DNA from: Ichthyophonus hoferi
Lineage: Eukaryota > Opisthokonta > Ichthyosporea > Ichthyophonida > Ichthyophonidae
Assembly (NCBI GenBank): GCA_002751075.1
Contig: NAOQ01000009.1
Location: forward strand, 7,810 to 26,720
DNA: 18,911 nucleotides
Reading direction: 5' to 3'
Shown: in pieces, positions 8,236-18,864 of the stretch
Position numbering within the stretch: position 1 is the stretch's first letter
Layout of the letters: every line of letters starts with the position of its first letter
The notes under the pieces: model-generated
The model's database searches: none
The model's input: only the letters and a program-made list of their open reading frames with translations
What the model was told of the DNA's origin: nothing
Made by a program: the position numbers and the translations under genes

Positions 8236-10065
8236 AACTTGAGGCCATTCAGTCTACAACGTTATCCCATACATATGTCCTTAGCTTCATATTAGCAATC
8301 GAATTAGAACTGGTTTTCCCAGGTTCTACTTGTGCATAATTTTATTCCCTATAAATATAACTTTCATCTGGTAATGAACGCATTAAAATCTTATTAAACT
8401 CTTCCTGAAACTCACGCTTTTGGTCAAGGGTCAAGTGAAAAAGACGTCTTTAATTTTTTCCTGGGTATATTATTATCAATATGATAATTGTTACCCAAAA
8501 CTAATTGAGGATAGGCAGCAATTGGGTTTATAATAGGAGAAACTGTAGGTATCAGTATTATGATGTTCTAGTAATAATAAATAGATCTACTCGATCGATT
8601 CCAAAATTACTAACCAGTAATAACGTATCATCAACTTCTTGTTTGGAATGTTGCATACTTGTAATTTTTGGCAAATAGAAATATGTTTACATAGTCCTTA
8701 GCAAGAACAAGAAGCAACACAAACATAAAGTTACGGTATTGATTGTGTAAATTCTATTAAATTAATCTTTGTTTGAAACCAAAGTTTCCATTCTACTTTT
8801 TCCTATCAATTCTTGGTATTCATTTTTGTGACACAGGAAAAATATAACGATATTACTTTGCATAAAGCTACGTATGATCTGCTAGCTGAGACACACTACT
8901 ATTGGGTAATCTATAGGGAATACATTGTGCTGGCACTGGCAGAGACATTATTACTGGTTAATAATTTTGGAATCGATATATTCATTGATGTTCGATGTTC
9001 AGTATGTCATCCGAGTAGAATTTAGAACAATACAAATACATCATTGAGTCCAATCTAATACATTTTATCTCTTTATTACCTTGACAGATCAGTATATATA
9101 GTAATCTGTGGTAGTTTTAGTGACTTGTCCGCAGTTCTTCGGGGTCGCCAATTGCGAGTTGCATAATAAGACTATATATCTACATATATATATTTTTATT
9201 ATTATTTAACAAATAATAAAGGAATGCATAGCTTTGTGTGACAAAAATGTATACATTTTGTCTATCTCGGGTTTGTCCCGCGTATGCGAGTGTGCAGGTG
9301 CGTTTATTAATTGGTTGCGTTCTATTTTATTCTTTTCCTACTTTTGTTTACTTGTTTGCCGCGAGTGTCAAATTGTAGCTGTGTTCATCAATGTGAAAGA
9401 GACCGATCATAAAGATACATGTTGACTAATACAATTCAGAGTAGATCACTGAGGCCCACTAAAATTATTTCTTCTTGCCTTGATGATTTAATACTATCAG
9501 GTTCTTATTTGAATGGCATTATTGTAATTACATCAATGCGGGTAACAGGCGTTAGCCGCAATTGACACGCACAATAAAATTTGGAAAAGTATAAATGAAA
9601 ACGAAAATAGCCAATAAAGGCCCGGCACACCCGGGTATTATGTAGCAATCTGGCATGTCTGTATACACATTACCGTTATAAGCAAATAAGAATACGTTCG
9701 TGATACTCAAAACTTTGCATTCATTGATTATTTTTTAAACAATTTCATATTATATAAATATATAGTCCTATTATACAACATCAACGAGAAATCCCGAAGA
9801 AATGTAAGCAAGTCGATAGAAGTACCACAGATTTTTATAAGGGCATTCATTATTCAATCGACTGATATTGAATCAATCATTTCATGATCCGCATGTTACC
9901 AGAACTTTGGCCAAACCACGTGTTCATTAAGAGTTAACGGTCTTGCAAAAGTACATACAACACTTTATGATGTATATATACATATATGGATATATGTATT
10001 TTTCATACAGTACTCAGTGGCTGGCCGAAAGAACTCCTGGGAAATAGGGAAAATTTGACAAATAC

Positions 10066-10089
10066 AAAAATAAAAATAAAAATAAAAAA
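10066..10089 (+). repeat. Short AAAAAT simple repeat
   Basis: About four units of AAAAAT in an A-rich run. It resembles a simple-repeat tail, but no retroposon body could be recognised upstream. Confidence 0.8.
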
Positions 10090-10587
10090 CCTACCTGTTA
10101 AAATATTGCGTATCACAATCTGGTAACTGACTTAAATATGGTAGCTAAATTAATATCATGCAGAATTTAACTTCAGAACTACTTACGATCTAATATTACT
10201 TAAAGTATAACAAAAGTAGTAACGGGTGCAACTTTAACTGGAGGTCGTCAGTGGCACCTTAACAGCCACTAAGAGATTTGTGTTTCTACTTTAGTGTCGC
10301 TGCAAATTGGTAATACTCTTGTATTCTGTTTCTGTTAATAGAAATTGTAAAAGACAACCAGGAATTAAAAGAGATTACTGCGCTATGTTGAAAAATTGAG
10401 TGTGTAAAGAAGGGCAGCCTAGTCTCTGGTTGCTATCTGTGATGGTCAGGGTGAGAAGTATTACTCGCTTAAATATTGAAATGCTGTCAAATAAGATTTC
10501 ATGCACGGTTATCTTACGTGGCTAACATATTGTAGTTAGTGTGTATCAGTCATCATATATATTTGAGTATTTTAGCAAATGGCCTGA

Positions 10588-10615
10588 GGGACTAGACCTG
10601 CTCAGAGCAAGTCCC
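10588..10615 (+). other. Imperfect stem-loop
   Basis: GGGACT and AGTCCC form the outer stem, and TGCTC and GAGCA form an inner stem, with five unpaired bases (AGACC) on the left side. This is unusually G+C-rich for the surrounding DNA. No repeat copy of it was found in the window, and an RNA function is not supported. Confidence 0.45.
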
Positions 10616-11320
10616 TATTTATAGCACTAAAAAGTTGTTGTTGTTTGTCTTTTTGAAAACAAAAAAATAAAGACAGATGTATTAATGACTCAAATGAATC
10701 AACAACTAAACTTTATGCATTTGAAATTTGTCTAATAAAACTAGAAAATAACAAAGCCTCCCTAAAAATGAGTAGCCTGACAGTAAAATTAAATTAAATT
10801 TGCAATGTAAACGTAATTGTGGTGTAGTTCTATATATAATCATAACTAAAGTATGAAAAATTTGTGTAGATTTTCAATTTATTACACACCCTTGTTAAAC
10901 ACAACGAGTATAAAGAAAAGTGAAAATGTTGTTCAAAGAAATTATGATTGATTTAACATAAAATAAAAAATTAGTAGTTAATCTGTTATTATTAAACAAT
11001 TAGTTTGGGAGATTGATCGTAAGTAGTCTAAGATGGGTATTTTTTAGTTAATCAGAAGAGGATCATGATATACTTTGTTGAGAATGGCTATATGAAAATA
11101 TATTGATTCACATAAACTTAATAATTAGGTGAAATCAAACTATTATAATTATAAAAAGCATTATGAAATGTAAGTACTGGGAGGAGAAAGAATATCGTAT
11201 ATCACATGTGTGTTAGTAATGAATATGTAAAATAAAATAGAATTGTATTTTTTCAGTAAATAAATTAATATACTAAGGAGATTAAATAAGATTGCAACGC
11301 CAGTCTTAGGGTTTTGTCGA

Positions 11321-11365
11321 CCTAGGCTAGTGCAGTGGATATCACTGAAGAGTCTTCAATTCCTA
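11321..11365 (+). repeat. Possible tRNA-derived (SINE) remnant
   Basis: TAGTGCAGTGG (11328-11338) resembles a Pol III A-box, and GTCTTCAATTCC (11352-11363) resembles a B-box. The spacing of 24 bp is much shorter than the roughly 44 bp of a tRNA, and no anticodon arm can be drawn. It is at best a deleted SINE head and could be chance. Confidence 0.25.
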
Positions 11366-12812
11366 ATTTAAATTAAAAAGTATTTAAATCGGAAGCACCA
11401 CCAGAGATAGAAGAAGAAGAAATATCTAAAATATATTTTACCTTTTAATAATTGATATTTATTAATTTGAAAAGACAACCTAGTTTATGAACATAGCAAT
11501 ATTCATTGGCTTACAGCCCTCATTGCGTGGAAAGTAAATTTCAAAGATTCGACCATTCCGGAAAGGAAACTAAAGCCCGTACATGTTCAATAACCAAGGC
11601 AGGTAAACATTGGCAATATTGCCATCATGTTAAAATTAGAGAAGGATAATACTAAAGTAGATCGGTCCCGAAAATGTAGCTAAAATTCTGATAAATAAGT
11701 TCCGAAACTGCTGTAAAGCTTCGGATATCTCCTCTACGATCTGTGATATAACTTTCAAAATTGTACTTAGTACTGGCAAAATATCAGTGGGGGATGGTTC
11801 CTCAAGCTAGACATCAACAATTTGTAATGGAAAGGAGGAGAAATATACGGAATAATGCTGACCGTTTGACCCACTGGATGTCCGTAGAAAAGAACGACAT
11901 TATTTTCTTTCTTATTCTCGCAGACCGAAGGATGGTCTTAGATGTTAACTCATACTACGATGTAAAAAAATTTAATAAATCCTGTTTTCGGTCCTTGATA
12001 ATAGGCCGAATTGGTGTTAGGTAGTTTCCCGCCGATACACGGACTTGTCAAAATGGTCTTAACAACTTAGTTGAGAATTTGACTTGTTTATAAAAACCAG
12101 TGTGGGATTGGTCACAACTAATATCCCGCATTACGTACGTACAACAAAGATTAATATTATCTATGGTAAAATTATGACAGAATCCTAGACCAATCAAAAT
12201 AGCAGTCTATTTATAGTGATTTTAAATTTATGGAATAAAATTTGTTGAGTAAATTATCTATTTATAAGTATTGCGCCGCTAATTGTCTAATGAGCTTCAA
12301 CTTCAATTAATTAAGACAACTAAATTAACCAATCAAATAGCGCATTGTGACTCAGTAATTAATTAAAATAAGTTTAATTACTAGCTTAAAATATCCAAAG
12401 AAATACCATTGAAACGTAGAGGTATGCAATGTGCTTTAACGTGTTGCCAGAGGAGTTTTTTTCATTTTTCTTTGCAAAAACAAGTCTTAGATTTATTCAA
12501 TTGCCCGTAGTGAAGAGGACATGGTATTTTTATAGAAGATGGTCCCATCATTGATGATACCAACATCCTGGTACAGTACTTCACATGTAATTAGTTTGTG
12601 TCACATGATTCATTATATCTTATTAGGTCCTGTCAAGTGTCCAACGTCTAAAATCAACAGCAGATCTGGAACTATCTACAACAATATTCAATATTTAATA
12701 TTAAGCAGATCAAACCTGAGAGGAGGGTTGTACTAAGGCATCATTTGAATACTTTGTAAAACAAAATCTTTTGTTTGGTTAAGCAAAATATTATCACAAA
12801 TAACATCGGTGG

Positions 12813-13130
12813 TTAATCAGGTTATCTATTCTGTGAATGGTTATGTTTTCTCGCTAGTTGGGCTTCTGCTATTGTTGTTTCAAACCAGCACATGACAATT
12901 TATGTCATCAAATTAATTGTAGATTCAGTTATTAGCTGTTCATGGAATTTAATAAATATTGCTCAAAAATTGACAGTTTCTGATTATGAGTAATTCTGTA
13001 AGGGAAAAAGTTAATAATAAAGCTAGAATAAATTGAAAAAAAATGCTATATATTAGGCAAGTTACGTAGTCTATACTTTAGATTACTTATCATTCTAATG
13101 AAAAGTTTCCCCTAATCCGAGGCGTGTAAT
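12813..13130 (+). repeat. Dispersed repeat R, copy 2
   Basis: Same order of blocks as 2246-2720: AGGTTATCTATTCTGTGAATG, GGGCTTCTGCTATTGTTG, GCTGTTCATGGAATTTAAT, AATAATAAAGCTAGAATA, TACTTTAGATTACTTATCAT. It carries only one unit of the module that is triplicated in copy 1. It is followed after about 100 bp by repeat X in the same orientation. Confidence 0.7.
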
Positions 13131-13468
13131 GACTTTTATGCTCGAATCCCATTTTTTAATAAACGTTAGTTACATGCAAGTTTGTATCTTTGTTGGTATA
13201 GATTACGAGTTTACGAACTCAAAGTTAAACTCTGTTCAAAATAATAAAGAGAGTCACAAGCGTTACTGTGACCTATATTTGTGTAGAAGGAAAAAATATC
13301 GAATTAAAAAGGGTTTTAACCTGGCCTTTTGCATATACGGAGTACAGATATACCAAGATATGTTTATATTAAACAAGTCTACAGTACTTATCTTAGGTAA
13401 GATGCCTAAGCAATGTGTTATGTGGACCCAAAACATATGATGTGAAAAGACTTATTATATTATAGTTG

Positions 13469-13477
13469 CAGGATCTG
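13469..13477. repeat. Target-site duplication of the MITE, left copy
   Basis: CAGGATCTG, identical to 13735-13743 on the other side of the element. The terminal T/G and C/A context leaves one base of ambiguity about where the TIR starts, which would shorten the duplication to 7 bp. Confidence 0.88.
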
Positions 13478-13734
13478 TTAAAGTATGATAAAGGTATTTG
13501 TGTGTTTCGGGACCCGACTTAAGGGTTTTAGATTTTGTTGCGCTGTACTTACTGTTAAAAAGTTATTTGATCGTTAATTACATTTAACGATTAGTAACTA
13601 ACCTCTCTATGATTGGTTATATCGTTAATTGTAATTAACGATCAAATAACTTTTTAACAGTAAGTACAGCGCAACAAAATCTAAAACCCTTAAGTCGGGT
13701 CCCGAAACACACAAATACTTTTATCATACTTTAA
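13478..13734. mobile_element. Foldback MITE, probably Mutator-like (MULE-derived)
   Basis: The 257-bp element begins TTAAAGTATGATAAA and ends with its complement. The terminal inverted repeats span 13478-13591 and 13621-13734 (114 bp each) and differ at only two positions, leaving a 29-bp centre. It is flanked by a perfect 9-bp direct repeat, CAGGATCTG, at 13469-13477 and 13735-13743. Removing the element and one repeat restores TTGCAGGATCTGTACCATTGG, which matches the uninterrupted X copies. Long TIRs and a 9-bp duplication are typical of Mutator-like elements. There is no room for a transposase, so it must have been moved in trans. The near-identical arms suggest a recent insertion. An hAT-type or other origin is possible if the terminus is set one base differently. 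Confidence 0.88.
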
Positions 13735-13743
13735 CAGGATCTG
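13735..13743. repeat. Target-site duplication of the MITE, right copy
   Basis: CAGGATCTG, identical to the left copy. It continues into TACCATTGGC, the next landmark of repeat X. Confidence 0.88.
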
Positions 13744-13914
13744 TACCATTGGCTAATTCAATTTCGATAGATGATCCTGGATTGCTGTTTAATACCAATA
13801 GGCTACACTGGTTATTTTCCTAGGCTACATATATAATAGTAAATACTGATAATGTTATATGTTTATAACTATATGAAGAAATACCCAAATTAACTAAATA
13901 TTCCTGTTTTAACA

Positions 13915-14200
13915 CTCCCTCTTGGGCTAAGCGGATTATTTAACCTAGGGCATAAGAATTATATAAAAAGGAATATGAAAAGAACTTTAGCGTGTTGACT
14001 TCTTAGCTGCAGGCTTGTTGTTCAAAATGAACTAGATAATTCCTTATGACATTCAGAAGTGACTGTGGCATAATACCTAATATATATATATATATATATA
14101 TAACAGAAGACAGTTCACCACACTATGTAAAATGTTCCTATTCACTCTGGCTCTACATCTGGCGGCTGGCGGCTGGCAGCTGAAATAATATGTGGGTGTT
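13915..14200 (+). repeat. Dispersed repeat Y, copy 2
   Basis: Matches 410-684 through CTTGGGCTAAG, AGGGCATAA, GCTGCAGGCTTGTTG, ATGTAAAATGTTCCTATTC, CTCTGGCTCT, CATCTGGCGGCTGGC and GTGGGTGTTGCCCAG. It contains a (TA)n run and follows X copy 2 directly. Confidence 0.6.
14081..14102 (+). repeat. (TA)11 microsatellite
   Basis: Eleven perfect TA units inside repeat Y copy 2. The first Y copy has no such run. Confidence 0.95.
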
Positions 14201-14422
14201 GCCCAGTTGTTTGACACCTTGCCTTAGTGTCATTTTGAAGCTGGAAATGTTGACATTTTAAATACAGATTTGAAGTCAGTGTGTAGGTGTAATAAAATTG
14301 TGTCTCCACACGCAGAGGTCAATGGATAGATGTGGGGTTAAGGTGAAATGTTTTTGGCAGTTGTGGATTGTTGTCTTAATAGAATTACCAGGTTTTTTTA
14401 ATCATAGTAAACTATTTAAGCT
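14201..14422. other. Segment between Y and X absent from the other composite copy
   Basis: In the left composite, Y runs from CCCAG straight into TTCTCTG of X (near 680-690). Here the same two landmarks are separated by about 220 bp. Its last part (AATCATAGTAAACTATTTAAG) resembles reverse-complemented repeat S weakly, so a deletion in the left copy is as likely as an insertion here. No terminal repeats or target duplication were found. Confidence 0.4.
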
Positions 14423-14850
14423 TTCTCTGCTTCCACGTTGGAAATAATAAGTAAAGTCACAAGCGTTCCTATGACTTGTATTTGTTTAGGAAAGAGAATA
14501 CTAAACTAAAGAGGATTTCAACGTGTACCTTTGTATACACGGAATACATATATGCTAAGACATATTTGTATTATTAAAAGTTTTAGCGGCACCTGTCTTA
14601 AATAGGATGCCTGAGAAAAGTGTTATCTGGACCGAAACCATATGATTTGAGACAGTTTATGATATAGTTTTCGGACTTCTACCATTGGCTGGCACAATGT
14701 TGATAGATAACCTTGGATTTCCGTTTATTATCAACATATTGCACTAGCTATTTTACCAAGCCACATATGTAGTAATAAATGCTAATATTGTTAAATGTTT
14801 ACGGCTAATAAAGAAATATGAAAATTAATTAAAAATCCTGTTTTAACAGA
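14423..14850 (+). repeat. Dispersed repeat X, copy 3
   Basis: Runs from TTTCTCTGCTTCC through GTTGGAAATAATAAGTAAAG, GTCACAAGCGTTCCTATGAC, AATACTAAACTAAAGAGGA, TTATCTGGACC, CTTCTACCATTGGCTGG, TTGCACTAGCTATTTTACC and CACATATGTAGTAATAAATG to TCCTGTTTTAACAGA. It is one of the most complete copies and has no insertion at the MITE site. Confidence 0.8.
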
Positions 14851-17800
14851 CCCCGAGTAAAAAACGTTTTGAAAAAAGGAAGTTTGTCAAACCCTCAGTT
14901 TCAATAAAACAGTGTGTAATAAAAGTGAAGAAAGTGAGAAAATTTTTTTCTCTGACTCAGAGAGCATCTTAGGCAAGGCCTGGGCAACATGTTTAATGTA
15001 TATCAGGAGCCTAGAACTTCATTAAATTATACCAGCCTTAAATTTGCGTCTATTAGATCTTTTATAACAGACCTGTTTACTCGTTCTGCTTATTTACTGA
15101 CTACAGCTAACACCACATCTAACAATATCTGTTGAGTTGGAAAAGGCCTCTGCATATGGCAGAGCCAAATCACCATATTAATGAAAAAATATAAAAGGTA
15201 TAAGAGCAGCAAGGTATTTTTTATATCAAATATAATGTTATTATGTAGCTACAAAGCATATAATATTGGATTGTCATAGCACAGTTGCTGGATATATTAT
15301 GGAAGATTTGAATTATTTAAAAAGTTTGAACCAACAATCGGTAATGCTTTATTGCCAGTAAGTCAAAAGATGGATTATGTTGGAATATTATATATTGTGT
15401 ATATTATTTCATAATAATAATAGTCCTCTTTAGCATTAACGAAACACCAATGAATTTGCACTATATGTAACTTTTTAAATAATTATAAGTTTATACTTAA
15501 TAGCATTCAGGTTACTGGTCATTTCCAATACAAATACCATATTTACTTATTAGTGCATAAAATGTTATGTATATTTTTATTGAAGGGCTGGCAATCTCAC
15601 TGTGTTTGTTGGGCGTGAGGGAAAGTTTCTCATTGAATGGAAAATATTTACGGTAATTTGTGGTAAAAATATTCTTGTTATAATTTTTGGGTTACCGAAT
15701 TGACTCCTACTGTGAGTTAATCGACATTGTATTACCTTCCTTTTCACTTTATGACTCCATGGTATTTGGCTTTAGTCAGAGTTATTGCCAAAGTTACATT
15801 CGGTAACAATTAGATGATCTAATTGCGTATTTGCAAGTGATTTTGATTAGTTCCATTACTTTCAATCCTATTGAGTAGGTCAATCAGTCATAGAGGTTGA
15901 CTACCAATGAGTAGCTAATCTATCACAATAAGGACCAGATAAAGAAAAATATATCATAATAATCTGATAATTATTAAAAGCTCTCAGAGAGTGATTTGCA
16001 AAGCACTTCGGATATAAAGATTCAGAAGACATTAGCAATATATAATATAAAATTTACTAAGCCATTGAATAGTAAGATGCAAGAATGATAGATAATATCA
16101 ACTGTATATATTAGTATGTATAGTCTACATGATTTAATAAAGGTGTTCAGCAAGATCTAAGCAAACCCAGTTAAGGGACTGCCAAAATTTTAATATTTCT
16201 AGTATCTGATTTTGAAGAGTCACAGCTAGTGTGAGAGCTGTACTTTATTTCTAAATGTTTTTTTATTATGGTCATCCTTCAAAGCAGAAGAAAAGTGCAC
16301 TCAAAGGTTTTATTCCTTGAGTCCCACAGTTTTTCCATCTTTGGTTGCAGTAACGGTAATTAACCTGCAATATATAATTGAGTTGCTTTTTATTAGAAGA
16401 TTCTGGTCTACGTTTGATTATAATGAATGATGATTACCTTAAGTTTAGTTTTAGTACTATGCAACTTGAAAACAGGATCCAATGCAAGTCTTTGGACACT
16501 AGTTTTACAATTGTTGGGGCCTATGTCAAAGCTGAGTTGACCAAAAGCTTAATGAATTGTATTTTACATATTTACCAATAGGAGCTCAACAGGATTATTC
16601 TGGAAAATATTCTAAAGAAGCTATCAAGTGACTACATAACGAATCGTTCTGACTTTAAATTTGAGGCATGGATACCAATGACGTTATATTTGTAAATAAA
16701 GTGTCAAATCTAGCTACATATACAAAGTAGGCAGTGTAACTATAGTTATAATTATATGATTAATTAATGCTGGGTTCTGAAGCATTTTATATATATTGTA
16801 ATCAAACTTGTTAATAGCTAGACGTTCTGGTTGAGTTTCTGCAATATTCGTCAATGCCAAGTCCTTCTGGCGGTTATGACGAGATTTCGCTCTTATTCTG
16901 TCTCCAACAGGCACTATGCTAGTTGACTGTCCGTTGTCCTCTAAGCTTGATGATGACACCGATACTGGCTGTTTATTACTCACTATTTACTTGAACAATA
17001 CTTAATCTACATGATTGCTTAATTAAGTATAATGAGTGATACCATAAAATAATTAATTTTCATTAAATAACATCATAGTCTTAATTGCTAAGTTAAACCA
17101 TGTTTGAATGCATCCAAATAATTAGAGATAGAGGTTAATTCTAAATTAAACCATAAATTATCTATTTATACCAAAAATTTTATTATTATTTTTCTTCTAA
17201 ATAATTTACGAGTATAAGAGTTGACATACTTGAACTATTTTCGTAGAAGTATTTTAGCTCCTACAGGTAGTAGGCTTGTACAAGGACACATTGCTTATTG
17301 TTTGTTTTGTATTGTATCTTAAAATATTGAATACGTTTACAATGAGGTATTAATTGGCTTAAAAGAGCTCAAGATTAATTAATGGCAATTATATCATGTT
17401 TAATTAGGACTAGTTTTGCTAAAGGAAGTCTAGCTCGAGAATTCACTGTGATAATTAGATAGTATTGGCCATTGGCTTTTGGAAATACGCAATGAAGCAT
17501 GCTACAAACAAGATACGTAGCAACAGAATGATTCATTGAATAATCATCGGAAAATTGATAGATTGGTAGTGTCTGACAGTAGAATTTGCAATCAGTACAC
17601 TATTTTATCTCATCTGACGTTACCACGTACATTCAATTTATCTATAAATATGTTTTCTGGAGATCACGTTGCGGTAGTAAAAAGGAATTTTTTATTAAAT
17701 GGCTATATAGTTATAATGTAAATTCGTCAAATGACAGATGAAAACCTAAAAGACGCCAATTTACTTATATGTATATATATATACAAGGCTGGATGTGACA

Positions 17801-18000
17801 AAAACATTATATTGGCTTGGGTTAATGGATAAATGATCCAGCCCAATAAGAAAAGATATATATTTTATGAACTGGTACAGATATTTATGGAAGATATTGA
17901 TATCTCATTGGGGTAACAAATATATTTTTATTGGATGAGATAAAGTATATAGTGTCATTTTATTATCATGGCCCTGAATAATGACAACATCTGATATAAT
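14851..18000. other. Intergenic region without a confident gene
   Basis: AT-rich. A small hairpin (CTCTGC / GCAGAG) lies at 15147-15163. The open frames 16378-16581 and 17536-17721 show no motif and no credible start context. The minus-strand frame at 16714-16983 is the only one with a protein-like composition and is listed separately. Confidence 0.5.
16714..16983 (-). other. Open frame of uncertain coding status
   Basis: The frame runs for 89 codons but begins with GTG, with a TAA two codons upstream, so an ATG-initiated gene is not supported. Its first 60 codons have a less AT-biased, protein-like composition: Ser-rich start, then GDRIRAKSRHNRQKDLAL and ETQPERLAINKFDYN. It could be an internal exon entered at the AG ending AATAAACAG near 16970, or a decayed exon. 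No good donor site is seen before the stop, and I recognise no family. Confidence 0.2.
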
Positions 18001-18237
18001 TGGTCACCCCAAAACATGTGGTCTGAAACGGCTTATTATATAGCCGCAGGACCTCTACCATTGGCTGATTATTTTTTAGATATCTTGGAATGCCATTTAA
18101 CACCAATGGATTGCACTAACTCTTTTTCCAGACTACATTGCTACACATACAGTAATAATTGCTCATTATATTAAATACTTATAACTATATAAAAAATACC
18201 CAAATTAGTTAAATATAATTTTTTTAAACATTACTTT
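18001..18237 (+). repeat. Dispersed repeat X, partial copy 4
   Basis: Lacks the 5' half. It begins near GGTCACCCCAAAACATGTGG and continues with CTTATTATATAGCCGCAGG, ACCTCTACCATTGGCTGATT, TTTAACACCAATGGATTGCAC, TTTTTCCAGACTACAT, ACTTATAACTATA and TACCCAAATTAGTTAAATA. Confidence 0.75.
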
Positions 18238-18299
18238 AATTCTGCCCAGAGATTGCAAGTCTGTAGAGGCATTGGTAAAAAGCTGCTGCGCACTAGAGG

Positions 18300-18545
18300 A
18301 TTCCTAAGCGATGAGTTATCTGAGTTCAATACGTATGATATAATTGGTCTATTATATTGTCACGGGCCCTCTACTGTTGGCTGGTTCAGTTTTGAGCGAT
18401 AATCTTGGATTGGCATTTATAACACCAGTAGATTGTACACTATTTTTCCAGACTACGTATATGTAATAGTAATTGCTAATAATATTAAGTACTTATGGAT
18501 GTATAAAGAAATACCCAAATTAACTAAATATCCCTTTTTAACAAT
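18300..18545 (+). repeat. Dispersed repeat X, partial copy 5
   Basis: Begins near TTCCTAAGCGATGAGTTATC, then ACGTATGATATAATTGG, CCCTCTACTGTTGGCTGG, AATCTTGGATTGGCATTT, ACACCAGTAGATTG, TTTTTCCAGACTACG, ATGTAATAGTAATTGC and TACCCAAATTAACTAAATA. It lies in tandem with copy 4, about 60 bp apart and in the same orientation. Confidence 0.75.
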
Positions 18546-18775
18546 AATAATATAATAATATAATGTTGTAATAACATATCAATTATTATAATACCCTTCG
18601 TCGTCCTATTTAACTATTTTTTTGAATTAAATATTGGAAACAATTAGCTTGCAGAGTAACCAATGTCTGTATTTAAACTGATTACATAAATATACAACTT
18701 TATATTTCACTCCCTTTTTATTTATTATATAGTCCTAACTTTAGAGTAAGAAAGATATCATATTTTTATCTATTA

Positions 18776-18776
18776 A

Positions 18777-18864
<88 letters not shown>

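Larger units (their letters stand above)
8236..12812. other. Long intergenic region without a supportable gene
   Basis: AT-rich, with only short open frames. Those at 8813-9025, 9234-9425, 11761-12024 and 12539-12736 have no recognisable domain, lack a credible ATG or exon context, and are not called. Landmarks are a CpG-bearing patch at 9266-9305, an AAAAAT run at 10066-10089, a stem-loop at 10588-10615, very AT-rich DNA at 10700-11280, and a possible tRNA-derived remnant at 11321-11365. A less AT-rich stretch at 11540-12180 could be decayed coding DNA, but every frame is interrupted. Confidence 0.5.
13230..13914 (+). repeat. Dispersed repeat X, copy 2, interrupted by a MITE
   Basis: The left part (13230-13477) carries GAGTCACAAGCGTT, TTTTAACCTGGCC, CATATACGGAGTAC, TTATCTTAGGTAAGATGCC and GTGGACCCAAAACATATGAT. 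The right part (13744-13914) carries TACCATTGGCTAATTCAATT, AATACCAATAG, GGCTACATATATAATAG, TGTTTATAACTATA and TTCCTGTTTTAACA. Between them sits a 257-bp foldback element. The open frame 13129-13440 lies across R and X and is not regarded as a gene. Confidence 0.8.

Noticed and set aside
9234-9425. Cys-rich hydrophobic frame, considered as a small secreted or membrane protein
   Set aside because: It starts without an ATG, has no promoter or splice context, and has no recognisable family.
11761-12024. 87-codon frame in a less AT-rich stretch, considered as a decayed transposon ORF
   Set aside because: It lacks an ATG and no transposase, integrase or reverse transcriptase motif could be recognised. 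The flanking frames are interrupted. Left as unassigned.
13129-13440. Longest plus-strand open frame outside the protease (103 codons)
   Set aside because: It spans the junction of two non-coding dispersed repeats (R and X), and the homologous X copies do not keep the frame open.
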